Shown: positions 12,301 through 25,619, numbered from the stretch's first letter. The stretch: DNA of 64,000 bases from Heliopora coerulea (GCA_030142905.1 JASJOG010000069.1:799001-863000), one strand, 5' to 3'. The notes: generated by a model from the sequence alone, not told the origin. Translations and numbers: made by a program.

Positions 12301-13250
12301 ACATGTTAATTGATGTTAAATTTTATATTCTGAATTACTTTATAGGTATCCGTGGGTCCGCCAGACAGAAGAAAGAGGTAAATAGAAAAGTTAGTTTTGA
12401 TATATGTCTTACTTCTCAATAACCTCTGTTAACATTTAGCAACAACTATCCACAGACAAATTTTTTTTCTGAACGCAAATATAGAATTTATTGATTGTTG
12501 AACTATTAACCTTAGTGATGATGGTAGTAACGAACGAGTAGAACAATGGCAGATACAAGGGAGAGTGCAAAGGTACCGGACCGCTCTATTCGGCAAATAA
12601 AAAACTACATAGCATTACAAAATTTCGTTCGATAGGAACTATAAATAACTCTTTTAAAAATTTTGGTTGTTCTTTACACGTAAGAACGCCAGCAATGAGT
12701 TTTTGACCACCTTGTAGCATTGGTAGGGGAACAAAACATGCAACATGTTTCTATGTGGATTGCACTTATTGGTCTTTCAAAAATCGAAGCTCGCGCTCGG
12801 TCGACATCATTACCTGTTACTTCTAGTTTTTAGGTTCTTTCACATTCTTGGCAATTAAAAGTAAGTTTTTCCAAACAAGAATTTTTGAAATGGGTGGAAA
12901 CATCCTCATGTTATGCACGTCCTTGAAAGATTCTTAGTCTGGGCGTCTCCTTTTCCAAAATCATTTACCCGACACTTCAGAAACTTGGTTGAAAAATGAC
13001 AGCGATTGTGGTTACTGTGTTGTTTTAGGTTTCACTAGTCTGTCATGGAGATATGAAAAGCGGAATTTGTATATTGATAGAAATAATATCGGTTTAGAAA
13101 TACTTGAATGATATACTTTTACCAACAAATTTCCATCCAAGAAATTAAACCAGCTGAGAATGTCAGTTTTTCCGGCAAGAGTGGAATCGTCTCAGTTCAG
13201 AGCCCTCACGCCTTGTTTATTTATTACATCAATTTATCTATCTATTTATC

Positions 13251-13336
<86 letters not shown>

Positions 13337-13361
13337 CCTACCTACCTACCTACCTACCTAA

Positions 13362-13433
<72 letters not shown>

Positions 13434-13437
13434 GTAA

Positions 13438-13505
<68 letters not shown>

Positions 13506-13509
13506 GTAA

Positions 13510-13589
<80 letters not shown>

Positions 13590-13621
13590 GTAACTATCTA
13601 TCTATCTATCTATCTATGTAA

Positions 13622-13696
<75 letters not shown>

Positions 13697-14821
13697 ACTA
13701 TCTATCTATCTTGGTTAGGATTTCGGCAATCGAGATACCAGGCGGAAAACGAAGTCTAGTGATAAAGATTATTGCCCAGCAAATAATTTTGAAGAAGCCC
13801 ATAATCAAATACACATGTCAGGATACTTTGAAAGAAATTTAATGAGGAACTAACGTTTCGTCACTTTACAAGTAACATCATAAGAGTGTCTATTTACATG
13901 AAAATTTTCGGCTTAAATAACCTACACGATTACAAAAATAGAGGTGAGAGAAGGAGAGGATGATGAATGAGGTGTCATGACATGGATTAAGGTGGAGGAG
14001 AAAAGAAAAGAAAAGAAAAGCAATTAGAATAACAAGAGAGGAAATGACCTTATATTTACGTTGAGAGAGGGATTTATTTTAGCAATCAGCAAACTTTCTC
14101 GAATGAGAGTGTCTAATTCCGAACGGCCACTAGCTAAAACTGAGAAATCATCAAAAGAAATTGGGTGTCCAGTTTCTCTTTTATGTGTTAAAATGCTAGA
14201 CAAAGAAGATGGGTGAGAGACCGTATTCCTATGCGTTTAAGATCCAATGTTATTTATAAACTTACGTGCCAACGCTGCTCCGCGTTGTATGTGGGTGAAA
14301 CAACCCGAAACTTACACACTAGGATCTGTGAACACATGGGCATTTCGGCACACACAGGAAATGAGATCTCTCACCCATCTTCTTTGTCTAGCATTTTAAC
14401 ATATAAAAGAGAAACTGGACACCCAATTTCTTTTGATGATTTCTCAGTTTTAGCTAGTGGCCGTTCGGAATTAGACACTCTCATTCGAGAAAGTTTGCTG
14501 ATTGCTAAAATAAATCCCTCTCTCAACGTAAATATAAGGTCATTTCCTCTCTTGTTATTCTAATTGCTTTTCTTTTCTTTTCTTTTCTCCTCCACCTTAA
14601 TCCCTGTCATGACACCTCATTCATCATCCTCTCCTTCTCTCACCTCTATTTTTGTAATCGTGTAGGTTATTTAAGCCGAAAATTTTCATGTAAATAGACA
14701 CTCTGATGATGTTACTTGTAAAGTGACGAAACGTTAGTTCCTCATTAAATTTCTTTCAAAGTATCCTGACATGTGTATTTGATTATGGGCTTCTTCAAAA
14801 TTATTTGCTGGGCAATAATCT

Positions 14822-14909
<88 letters not shown>

Positions 14910-16545
14910 TTATTTATTTGAGGGGTACAGACTGTACCGTAACACATGACCTGTTCAATATCAACACCAAAGTGTTATATCAATACCAATCGGGCTTGTG
15001 TTAGGAATTTTAGTCATAGAGAAATCAGTACAAAACGACGGTTATTTTTGAGGATTTTATATATTTTTTGAATTTATTCATTTATTTATTTATTTTGTTT
15101 ATTTATTTTGTTGATTTATTTATTTATAGACAGTATTTATGCAGGCTAAGATACTTCAGCAAAAAATAGATACAGGGGCCACAACGAAAACAACTGTTTC
15201 GACAGTAATAGTGTATTTCTTCTGATATGGTTTATCAGGATTATCAAGCTTTTTATCATGGATCTGTGTACAATGAATAAGTAGTATTTTAACAAACATA
15301 AAATATCGCACGAGGTATGTTTTACTAAATACAACGCATACGAGACCCGTGTATGAATTAAAGAAAAACTCTGAGGATAGCATATCAGAAACGAGAAAAA
15401 CTTAGTGGAATGACACATCAACAATTCAAATTTTAAATGTATGTAAACATGGCTAGTCCTTTCCCAGACAACTTTAAGGGGCAACCGTGCATGTGCAAAG
15501 TAGCCAGAGAGTAATTGGACAAAATATATAAATTTGGAATATTGAAAGATTGAAGATCTTTTAGTTTGACTGACTGGCATTCTTTGACCTTCCAAATTGG
15601 ACTAAGCAGATAAGTTTTTAAACAAGCTGAATATTTAAACAGATAACATACACAGTTAACTACTAAGTTAACTACTCACTATAGAAAGTCGCAAATACAA
15701 AATTAAATAACATTTGCAAATTGCACATTTTTAGTGTTCTGAATCAGCTCATATGGTTGGATTTGGAGGACACGTGAGAGTGAATTTGTTAGGTACAAAT
15801 AGTTAGCTTCTATTTTTGATTTCTCAGTAAGTCGTAAGGCTACACCTGAACCGTGTTTTTTTCTTCTTATGCTGGGAATTTTGTTTTGTTATTAGGAGGA
15901 CAGATCGTGTAGATGGCTACGTTATCTTGATCGTTTTTAATGTTTTCATTTTTTGTCCATGTTTGTTGCGTTGTTTCTCTCTACTTTTGTTCCAGATTCT
16001 TTATCTGATGACGTCATCCTCATCATTCTCATTTTTATTGTCACTTCAATTTTATGTTGTGATAAATTGGGTCGTTTTGTGTTGTTTAGGGTTGCGTTGA
16101 TGTTTTTTTGCACTACTTTATCAACTCAATATTTCAGCAGTTATTATTCCCAACCAGCGTTATACAATTGACAATTTGTGGTTGTCTATTTTCAGGGCGT
16201 CGTAGGCTGAATTTATGGAAAGTCAGTCACATATCAGGAGCAATGACATATAGGGATGGTTATCTTACTGCTGGTGTGGATGGATATTACCATGTTTACA
16301 GTCAAATGTATTACACTGATAAAAATAGTTTTATTGGTCATGATATATTTATTAATGAGCGTAGAGTACTTAAAGCAGTATATAGTGTTCCAAGCCCAAA
16401 CAGGAAATACCAAACCCAGTACCTTGGCGGCGTCTTTAGGGTTAAGAAAGGTCAAACTATATCTATTGGCACAGCTTCTATCACAGGAAATTTTTATTTT
16501 GGAAATACAACGTCATACTTTGGTGCTTTTATGATTCATCGTTAA
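9151..16545 (+). CDS. TNFL-2: TNF-family ligand with a nearly lost collagen stalk
   Basis: Six exons: 9151-9383, 9507-9613, 10347-10379, 12346-12377, 15735-15792 and 16196-16545, giving 270 aa in one frame. Residues 1-12 are a basic cytosolic tail ([13 protein letters not shown]), about 13-33 a membrane helix, and about 40-75 a charged heptad-like stretch. A furin-type RIKR is at about 103-106. Where the paralogs have Cys-Cys, this protein has Leu-Ile. The collagen part is only about 20 residues: G-N-S-G-K-K then V-Q-K where G-Q-K is expected, then G-I-R-G-S-A. TNF homology runs from about 136 to 270 and ends [10 protein letters not shown], with an N-T-T sequon near the end. Introns 1 and 3 need GC donors (AAAAAG|GCAAGT and AAAAAG|GCAAGC); GT alternatives break the frame. 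The start is the ATG shared by all paralogs (MEKL), not the upstream in-frame ATG at 9109. It could be a specialised short-stalk ligand or an early pseudogene, but no stop interrupts it. Confidence 0.78.
9588..9990 (+). repeat. Partial tandem duplication of the exon 2 end and intron in TNFL-2
   Basis: The segment from about 9588 (3' end of exon 2, CGAAATTGATCC then intron) to about 9796 is repeated, diverged, at about 9807-9990 (CGAAATTTATCA|GTAAGAT). Shared intron landmarks are AACAG-GTGTT, CTTGAG and ACGTCTACTTTAAAATGT or its variant. The second copy holds a good-looking GT donor but lacks the rest of the exon. Confidence 0.55.
10452..11056. mobile_element. MITE-like element, ACATTGTTG-rich
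   Basis: The left end, with GGCTAAACGAACGAACATTG then GTGCAACATTGTTGAC, and the right end, with GTTGATCAATGTTGCATGAC then CGTTTAGCCGTGGC, are inverted repeats. Related sequence occurs near 29250-29700, 44395-44640 and 45100-45350. It lies in TNFL-2 intron 3. Confidence 0.5.
13226..13711 (+). repeat. Long TATC tetranucleotide array
   Basis: Nearly 490 bp of TATC units with interspersed blocks of TACC and several GTAAC variants. In two frames it gives long YLSIYLS runs that are not genes. Confidence 0.95.
13761..14826 (+). mobile_element. GIY-YIG retroelement 3' end with a 460-bp inverted copy (Penelope-like)
   Basis: The arm at 13761-14220 is the reverse complement of 14367-14826 with only a few mismatches seen, around a spacer of 146 bp. 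The + strand frame 14213-14563 encodes a GIY-YIG-type domain ([21 protein letters not shown], then E-H). The element 3' end runs straight into a TATC tract. Penelope-like elements carry a C-terminal GIY-YIG domain and often have inverted terminal copies, so that class is most likely. The reverse transcriptase part is absent, so this copy is 5'-truncated. Confidence 0.7.
14213..14563 (+). pseudogene. GIY-YIG endonuclease domain fragment of a retroelement
   Basis: The frame has the zinc-knuckle-like C-x-x-C before A-L-Y-V-G-E, then R-N-L, R and E-H, and ends with an S-L-N-V-related tail. It is the C-terminal end of a larger polyprotein whose N-terminal part is missing. The first methionine is probably internal to the original protein. 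Confidence 0.65.
14823..14908 (+). repeat. TATC tract at the element 3' end
   Basis: An uninterrupted TATC run following the element's TAATCTT end, then TATTTATTTGAGG. It is either a simple-repeat tail or a microsatellite target. Confidence 0.85.
16196..16545 (+). CDS. TNFL-2 terminal exon: TNF homology domain
   Basis: The acceptor is TTTTCAG at 16191-16195. The exon reads [15 protein letters not shown], then [32 protein letters not shown] and [10 protein letters not shown] before the stop. It is one codon longer than the TNFL-1 exon, and the two resemble each other more than they resemble TNFL-3/4 (shared KAV(H/Y)SV, RKYQTQY). No cysteine is present, so the domain has no internal disulfide. 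Confidence 0.88.
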
Positions 16546-18430
16546 ATGCGTACAATGATTACCGTTTGGTTAGTTGCTGCAGATATCTACCGTCATAGAA
16601 ATTGCTCGTTTTTTATTTGGTAGTCTTAAAAACACAACAACGAACTCTCATGTAAAATATGTTTCGCTTAGCGTAGCTGATAAGGTGTTACCACATATCT
16701 TGTATAAGTTTATGTAGAATATCTTTCAGTCTGCCCCTGTAAATTTTTGTTCGTGGATATTGCGTGATGGTTATCATTATTAATTGTTGGAGGGCGTAAC
16801 CATGGTCAATTTAAAGTTGACAAACAAAAACGACTTCAAAAATAGAAATACGTGAAGATTATTGAAAGATTGACCTGTCAATCATTTCATTCATTCTTTC
16901 ATTCGTTCATTTGTTTGTTCATTCGTACGTTAGTTCGTTCATTTATTCCTTTATTCATCAACCGATCGATTTGCTGACTTCGTTGACAGATTGATTGACT
17001 CGTTTTTATACTAGCATGGTAGTTTCGTTTATAAAAATTGCTTTACAATTAAGCTATATGGCTTATAGAATAAATTAAAAACAAAATCATCATTCGATTT
17101 AAATCAATGAAATTCTCCATCTTTCTGAGACTTCTTTTAAGTAAGACAAACCTAATTTTGATTTCATAGAGCCCGCTTAAGTGTTCTTTCTCATTGATCC
17201 TTGATTGATTGGCGATTTTTGGAGGGGTTTAGTCTTCCATCACGAATATTGGAGGAGTTGCTGCACCTATCCCCCTCATTCCGCCGTCCTGGTCTTGCTG
17301 TGGGGAATGGCTAATGTCTGGAGAGACCTAAAAGCACACTGGAGAAACGTTTGAAGTAATTTAAAGAGAGTAATACAAAGAAATTGTTTAGACCTTGTAC
17401 TATAAACTTCTTTAACCATCATGGACTCTATGATGCCCTACTCGTTTCGCCTTGGCCACGCCGCACCATGGAGATATCTGCCGATCAACATGTTCGAGAC
17501 GAGAAAGTATTTTTTATTTCATACTTCGAATTTATGTTCTTTTTCATCCATGCACTCGACGCATTTACGTTTCAAAGAGTTTAGTCCGCATAATTTCAAC
17601 AGGAGTCCGCGATGTGATGAATCGACAGAACGACAGCACCGACAGGCCTTTAACGAGAGCAGTGTTGTACCCAGGTTTGAAGATTTAGGAAACTATTTCA
17701 AGTAAATTATAATCAGACCATGCAGGGAGTCAATAAGTTCAAACAATTACACAAAATTATGTGAGAGCAGCAATGACTGTGATCACCCGATAGGGATTGT
17801 GAGTCCTCGTAAAAACTTTAAGGTCTTAGAATACCATAATAATTTGTAATAAATCAGAGCTTACAGAGGCTTTAAATGTCTTGGTCTTAGATGGCATAAA
17901 AATCTTGTAAGTTTGGTTAAGAATTTTAATTACTTTACATCTTCCCTTGAATGAATTATTTCCTGGAAATAATACATTTTTCATTAGATTTTTATGAGAA
18001 ATATTGATTTTGTTTTCTCGAATCAACCAAGTTCTAGTGAGCATTTTTTCTATGTAACAGTTTCAAGAACAGGCCGTATCTAAGTTTTGTGCACCACTAA
18101 CTCGTAGTGGGTTTAGGGTTTATTCCATTGGGGTATCTTGTAAATTTTTAAACCTCCAGGAGGCCATTTCTGCGATCTGGTGACAAAAACATAAGCGTTT
18201 GTTAAGCCTGAGGTTTGAGATCGGTTAATTCTTTACTTAGTCATCTGACGTTTGACTGTAGCACTCCCTGTCCTGTCTTTATTAAGGACCGAGTCAAATT
18301 TTAGTACTCTGTTAAGATGGGTTAAAAACACTTTATGGGTAGGGCCAAGAAACTAAGTTGATAAATTGTTTCTTTTAGTGACTGTCTACTTCTACGATAC
18401 ACCTGAACCTAAACAAATAATTCAGTCATT
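16546..18430. other. Intergenic region TNFL-2 to TNFL-3
   Basis: No gene is recognised. It contains a degenerate CATTCATT-type tract near 16880-16950 and three overlapping short frames at 17384-17705 with no family signature. Confidence 0.45.
17069..17074 (+). terminator. Candidate polyadenylation signal, TNFL-2
   Basis: This is the first AATAAA I noticed downstream of the TNFL-2 stop, about 525 nt away. Support is weak and no conserved context was seen. Confidence 0.2.
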
Positions 18431-18712
18431 TTCACCGATTTTTTTTATTCTCATAGGAGGGGTGAACTGTAGCCCCGGATCTCTTTGGCGCCATTCCTCC
18501 CTCCTAAGACAGAACGAAGTACGGAGATCCAGAAGCAACGTATTTATAAAACATCCAATTTAGTTTGTAGGGTGACATCTGTGCCAAGATTCTAAATTAA
18601 GTGGTTTGGGAGGATGAACTTGGCTTAACGTTTCTGCATTGATCTTTCGAAAGGTTTGGGTTACCCAGGTCATGCATCAAGTTAATAACAAACGTGTAAT
18701 ATGATAATTTTG

Positions 18713-18862
18713 GTCCTGTAACGATAAACAATGGTTTCGTCATGAAATTAATATCAAATATTAATTCTGGGTACATCTTTGCATTGTTGAACAAATGGTG
18801 AACAAGTAAAAGACTGACTCTTCCAGGACTGCTGTAAATTACGATTTCTGCTATTTACAAAG
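18713..18862 (+). promoter_or_regulatory. Conserved block upstream of the TNFL-3 start
   Basis: Same block as before TNFL-2 and TNFL-4: GTCCTGTAACGATAAACAA, then ATTAATATCAAATATTAATT, then GTAAATTACGATT just before the start. Conservation over about 150 non-coding bases among three copies suggests 5' UTR or promoter function, or simply recent descent. Confidence 0.5.
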
Positions 18863-19138
18863 ATGGAGAAGCTTGAACACAAGCATACAGGATGTGCTAT
18901 TGTTCTCTTTATGTTGCTCCACGCAATGTTTACAGGACTTTTGTTGGTCGCAATGGTACACACTCAAATACGAATGGGCAGATTGACAGAACACATAGCG
19001 AAACATGATGGTGAAATCGAGTCTCTTCGAGAAATGCTAAATCAACTTATACGTGTGGAACCCTCGAGTATTCAACAAAAATCTGCGGTTGAGAGTGGAA
19101 GAGATGGAAGGTTTCAATACGACACAATGGAGTCAAAG
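18863..19138 (+). CDS. TNFL-3 exon 1: type II membrane anchor
   Basis: 92 codons, phase 0 at the donor TCAAAG|GTCAGC. The MEKL start is preceded by a block conserved with TNFL-2 and TNFL-4. The reading past the donor stops within five codons (VSCS), so the unspliced frame is not used. Confidence 0.82.
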
Positions 19139-22100
19139 GTCAGCTGCAGCTAAACTGTTTATGCCTAACAATAGATATGGCCACTTTGTTTACGTTCTTG
19201 CTCAACGACGCCGATTGAATTTATAGACGAATAAAGAAGAAGAAGAGAAAGTTGACGAAGAGGAAGTGGAGGAGAAGCCATTGATTTTGCGAATTAAAAG
19301 AACTACCAAAACAAAATGTTGCGGTAAGATTACTTTTAGTTTTCAGATGTTATTGTCCAGACTACATGTTATTTGAGAACAGTTGCATTGACGGTTAGCA
19401 TTGTGAAAGCGAAAGTGCTTGAATGAGGCGATAGTCTACATTAAAATATCAATGTAACCGTGATTATAAAATAATGTAATTAGGATCGTTTACAATCTTA
19501 ATCATTTTGTTGAAACAAAATCCTTATTTAAATTGTTTGCGTAACATCACGTTTGAAAAGCAATAACTAGATAGTGACGGAGAGGTAATTGGATTAGCTG
19601 CAGAATAACAAGTGTAATTTCGTGGAAGAGCTTCGTCGTCAAAAAAAATCTTAATCGAGTTGCACTTTTTCAGTCTTTTGTCTTAAGAAGAACGGAGACG
19701 GGATGTCGTAATCCGACTAAATCAGTAACTGACATGAAAATACTTGACCATTTGACGGAATTAGGTCACTTTTTGCGAACAATAGAGAGAAGGCCTTCAG
19801 CAAACCTAGACTATTTCCAAAAAAATGGTCTTCTGACCGGAACAGAATTCGTGGTCCCGGAAATCGAGTCAGATTTTCAACAGACTGCATGAGCGACGAA
19901 AGCCATTTCTGGGAATTCATTAATTTTTTCTTTTTTCCTACAAAATCGAGTGTAAATTCAAACACCAATCTCGGTACAACCTATATATTTTTTTGCATTA
20001 TCTACCACATACAAGGAGCTTGTGGCCAGCCTCTTCGAAACTACTTTTGTAGCTCAGTCGGTAAAGCTCTGGACGAGATATCCAGAAACGTAGATTTGAT
20101 TGCTTGTGAAAGTTTTGAAATTGACTGTGAAACTGGTCTTCGCCTGTTTCGAACCGAACAGAGGCCGCGCCAGGAATTCCCTGATGCAGAGACTGACGTC
20201 CCCGACAGGAGGGCTAAACCAGAGGAGCCAAGACCACGCCCCCTTTATAATTTTCCTTATTTGAAAGTCGAAAACACCATGTTATTTTTCGCAAGAACAA
20301 TCGCAACTACTGACTAGAAACAGTTTTCTTTTACATTTGAAATGAAGAGAGGTGTCGTTTATCTTTCTAGGGTAAATCAATAACAAGTACTCACAGTGTG
20401 TGCAATATTTAAGTGTGTTATCATCAGTGAAATTCTTCTACGAATTGTTGATTTTTCCCCGACGGGGGGCTTTAGTTCCCTCTGCCCTCTCTGGCGCCTA
20501 CTCTGGAATCGAAGACTTTCACTTCATTGTTCAAACTAGAAGCTGCCCTTGCAAAATACCTGCCTCACTGGTACTTGAAATTTTCGTTAATCTATACTTT
20601 CCGGTATTTTACGTGTTCTTTTAATCATATAATTGCGAGGTGTTTGTCAGGTTCACTTGTAAAAGCGTGCAATATAGCACGCGCTACAAAAATTTTAAAA
20701 AATGCCCTGTTTTGACTGTCATGAATTAAAATTGTACGGAATATAAACTTACCTTAAGTGCCTGAATTTTTGTCAACGTTTCAAAGATCCGAACTCTCAT
20801 TCACTTGACTCTAACTATAACCTAATTTCCATTTCTTAGAGAAAGGTGGCCGAGGAAGGAAAGGCCAAAAAGGCAAGTCTTAACTCCTGCTATCCTTTAA
20901 GTGTTTCAACGACGTAACTAGATCAAACAAAATACCGAAACAAAAGACAAAATGTTGCGTGGATCTTCTGCTTTATGTTTCGCAGGCTTTTGCAACCTTT
21001 TGGCTATTTACTATGTCAATACAGCGTTATGTCTTATCATTTAAGGTGGCCGAGCACAGTTTCGTCAGCTTTTTACAATTTATATTTTCCTTGGACATAT
21101 GACTCTTGAATAGTTACTTCAAATTGTGCATTGCGCTTGTTTGTATTACGATACTGCTGATTGTTTGCGCAGCAGATATTACAATTTTACGTAGCAAATT
21201 ATCTAAATATTTATTCTGTTTCTTATCATGGAATATCTTGAAGAACTGGGCATTTTAATGTAACTGATAATTCAAATATAATTTGGTGCTATTAAATGGG
21301 TGCGTGGCGGTGACTAGTTTGTTTTGCATTCGCATTGATTTAGGATTTGCTTTCATGACAACTTTTAATAAGCCAAACCCTGTTGGTCTGCTTGGATTTA
21401 AATTCCACTTTGTTTCATACAGTCATCTAAGGCTTCCTCCGTTTGCCACTGTTCTGATTAAATTTCAAGCTAACGGCCTTCGATATTTAGCTTTTATGAG
21501 TACCTAAGTGAATACCGTTAAAGCCCAGAATTACCAAATTCACATAACATTTTTTTTCATTTGGTCACATTCGCTTTTGATTTCATTAATATCGACTTAT
21601 AGTATTTTAAGAAACACGTTTTCCTCAACCGTGACTTGAGTTTTGTTCTGAATACGTTTTAGGTGAAAGAGGAAGACGAGGAAGGCGAGGTAAATGGCGA
21701 CAATAAATGTCGTGAAAATTCCAATAAAGTCTTCCAAAATTTGAGCGGCTTCCTTTATCTTTAAAACATATTCATCTTACCGCATTATTTTTGTATTTCT
21801 ACAACGCAACAACAGTTCATGCACAATTGTGTAGTCCAGATAAGATATTGGAAAGACTATTCATTTAGTAAAGCCATTTTCCACTAGCCGAGTTTTGTCG
21901 CTCAAAGTGACATTTCTTTATATACATTGAAAAGACTTGTCATCAATTCCAGCCGAGACTGAGACCTAAGAATAAAGAGCTTCGCGCGAAAAAATTCGTC
22001 TAGTACAATACAGATTTATATTTTTTCCAGGTGCGAAGGGAGACAAAGGCGATACTGGAGACGACGGTCGAGATGGACGACTTGGGCTTAAAGGACAACG

Positions 22101-25100
22101 AGGAGCTAAAGGGAACAAAGGTGACCTGGAACTTTGGGTATAATTTTAAACAAAAATTGTCATTAATAGACTTTATTTATAATGAGAAGCATTTTCCACG
22201 GACTCATATGCTCGGGATGATTGTCGTATACGATTATCAGTCCTGACGTATACGAGTCACTTATAAGAGTCTTCAGGTTCTGTGGCAAAATTGGCGGCCG
22301 AAACCTAAGCAGAAATCGTGTTCTTAAGGAGTGATCTACAAGGAACGATTCTCGCGTACGACTGCTCGTTCTGATCTATACAATATTAAGAGCCTTCAGA
22401 ATATATGTGAGCGAATAGAAAGCATGAATTGTGTTTTTATGAGTTATTTGCTTGCGCCAGAGTAAGGAATCGAAAGTGAGAATCTTACCTAATGTGAGAA
22501 TCTAAAAATAGTCTTTAAGGGATAATTGTACAGGCCAGTGTGTAAAAAATCACATGCGACAATCGTTCGATGGACCTCAGTATATTTTATCATTCGTATC
22601 TAAACAGGTGATTCTTACCTCGTTCCTACGTTTGTAATTCAACGATCTTAGCTTCAGAACGAGGCTAGAAAGAACAATTACACAAAAAAGTTTTAAAATG
22701 ACGACCGTTATTAAGTTAAATGCAATCATCTCTTTTGCAAATTTTTTACAGGTAATAAAGGAGAGAGAGGCGATACTGGGGCCGACGGTCGGGATGGACA
22801 ATTTGGACTAAAAGGACAACAGGGAGCTAAAGGGAACAAAGGTGAGGATCGGGTCGTAAATAAAACATTAAACAAGAATTATTATTATTCATCGATCTTG
22901 CGAATTCTTACAGGAGCAAAAGGAGAGACGGGTTTAACTGGACGGGACGGTCGTGACGGAAAGGATGGACAACAAGGGTCACAAGGAACTAAAGGGGACA
23001 AAGGTGACCAAAAGCTTTTGTGACTAAATTTTTCTTTCAATTATCAATAAGATTATACTACAGATAATTTTCCGTTGTTCGAGATGTGTTTTTATTCAAT
23101 GATGAAATAGTACTTTAATAATTCATTATGTCATCTGATTATGGAAGATTTACAATCCTAGAAGCACCCTTCCACTTTTTTAAGCCATTATTGTTGAATG
23201 CAGATCAGGAAATTCATCACAACGTTTTTTATAGATTAAATAAGTTAAACAGATAGCTATATTTAAATTTATACGTTGTTCCTCCTACACTGCAAAGGAA
23301 AATTTGTTGTAATACGTTGTTAAACGAAATCTATAAACAAGAAGAAAATGCAAGGAGATGCTTTCCTGCTTGAATTTTTCTAAATTTTCTTATATGTCAA
23401 AAATTCTAGTAACAGGCATTGCCTGTGATGGTCTGTGCCCAGTTTAAATGCTTGTGCATTTATCAACATTTTTCACGGCAAAGTTACGCTGTTAATCCAT
23501 GAAACAAAAACCTCAAACCACACAACGGCCTGATCTGCTTTGTACACTCTTCAAATTCAAGACCAAGGAGCTGGATCTAATTCTAAACAGTCATCTATGA
23601 ACGTCGTCATTTTTCTACATGTTTCTGGAAACTCATTAGGCAGTTCAGTATTGACATAATTTAATTTTAAATGAGAATAATATTTCACTTAGCATGTTGA
23701 CACAACGAAATTTTGTTAAAAATTGTTCACAAACGCCATGTCATGATGATCACTTTTTGCATGCAACATTTTTACGTCAGAAGTCATTGTAAAAATCGTC
23801 CCGTGTATCATAATCATAAGCACTGGGACGCCATTTTTAAGAAAGCAGAGTACAAGAACTAAAATTATTTTAAATCATAACGGAGCGCTACACTATAATT
23901 CATTATTCCTAAAGGCTTGAGAATTAAATTAATATCTTGGAAATATAATTTTTTTCTCTTTCTAGGTGAGGAATATAGGTTTAACGATTATGCAAACAAT
24001 TATATTTCTGATTTCATATCACTTAAACGAGAATGTTGAGTTACTAAAAAAGAAATCACATGTTTCGTATATATACTTTCTTAAGACTATCTCCATTGTT
24101 TACGGTCGGAATACGACTTGGATTTTATTATTCGACCAAAATCTTGAACCTTGTTAGTTATCCCATGAATATCAAAACTTTTTTTAAATTGCTCTGGCCT
24201 CGAAAATTAACTCTGGCTTATGTAATGGCACTCTCGATATTAAGAAAGAATATCGATTACAGTTCTCCATTTAACAGATCTTTTGGTACTGCGGTTAAGA
24301 TATCTATTTGAGGCAGAATTTCTGTTTTTACTTCGATCAATCAAAATACCTTTCAGTAAACTAATCTCACCAAAATATATTTTTTAGGTGAAAAGGGATT
24401 GCCTGGAATGAGAGCAATGGTACGCTTTGATGTTATTTTGTGGTTATTGTCTCGGTCGAACATCTTTAAAAATTTGACATTTTTCTCTTCTTTACTCCTA
24501 CAACCCTGGATGGACGATAGTAATGTTAGCTAAACCCTTGTAATATATTCTGTTGGTAGTTAAATACAAGGCCGTCGAGAGTCAAAGCGGGCCCCGGGTC
24601 AAAACTTGAATGCGGGCCCCTCCGAGTCTCCAATATTTTTAGTTCTAACGGCGTTATCGTGAAGTAAATAACTAAATGGAAGCCATCGCATTTTCATTAT
24701 ATTAAAGATGTAAAAAAATCTCCTCACCTAATATTTATGAATTTATTCACCTAAAATGCGTTTGCATGTTACGTTCTACAAAAAGTAAAGTACTAAAAGT
24801 ACAAAAAGCAAATAATACAGCCCCTGTTAATGTACGAGAGCCTCTCTTTTCTTCATTTACGTGTTGCTGCTTCTCTCGCCGTTTTTGGGCACCGGATATA
24901 TGTTGGTAAGAGGACATCACACAATAATCACTGATCACATCGATCACATTGTTGTATGAAAGCTCTGAAGCCGGTTGTGACTTTTAGGAACAAATTAAAT
25001 ATAATATCCAGACAGGGCGACAGATTGCGCCGAGTTATGTCTAATTTAATTTAGACTACACGCTACACAGTCGGTTTTCGCCACATTTGTTTTGTTTCAA

Positions 25101-25574
25101 TTTTGTATATTTGAATAAACAACAACCTAAAAAGTGTCATGAATTCAAAGCGAAACAACAATGATAAAGTAAAAAAGGCTCACAAAGCCGTTTGTCTTCC
25201 TGATTTAATTTTGACTTCTTTGTCTGTTGGATGCGGACGCAACCTTGAAATTTGAACCTTTATAAACAAACCAAGTGTTCTCTTGCGGCTAGATCGCATG
25301 TTCCCACACAAAATAACAAACTTGATTGACAAGCCGGCTTGAGAAACTTAAAACTGCTATTTACGTGGCACTAAATACTTCATCGTCAGTTCGTCAGAAA
25401 GAAATATTATTTTAGATATGCATTCGTATTTACTTGAAAAAAAGGTGAAGCGTGTTAAAAATTTTGGGGGCCAAATTTCTGGGCCCGGGCCCTCCTTCGA
25501 GCCCAGGCCCCAGGGCAGGTACTCCCCCTACTTCCCCCTCTCGACGCTAATGGTTAAATACCATTAATACCAAA

Positions 25575-25619
<45 letters not shown>

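Noticed and set aside
13108..13621. Long open frames reading YLSIYLS
   Set aside because: Translation of a TATC microsatellite; no composition or context of a gene.
13226..13711. Regular short repeats that might suggest a CRISPR array
   Set aside because: The unit is a 4-bp microsatellite without spacers, in animal DNA.
15146..15595. 149-codon minus-strand open frame
   Set aside because: No family signature; it lies in the TNFL-2 intron before the ESAH exon in AT-rich DNA.
20040..20110. Candidate tRNA gene
   Set aside because: A-box-like sequence present, but the T-arm and acceptor stem do not pair, and it is shared with the paralogous intron as a decayed remnant.
22121..22138. Reading collagen exons past GTGACC to a later GTATAA donor
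   Set aside because: That would end in phase 0 and break the join to the next phase-1 collagen exon; the GTGACC or GTGAGG donors keep all phases.
23966..24157. Possible extra exon after a CTTTCTAG acceptor-like site
   Set aside because: No Gly-X-Y pattern follows and no in-phase donor is seen; nothing similar is used in TNFL-4.
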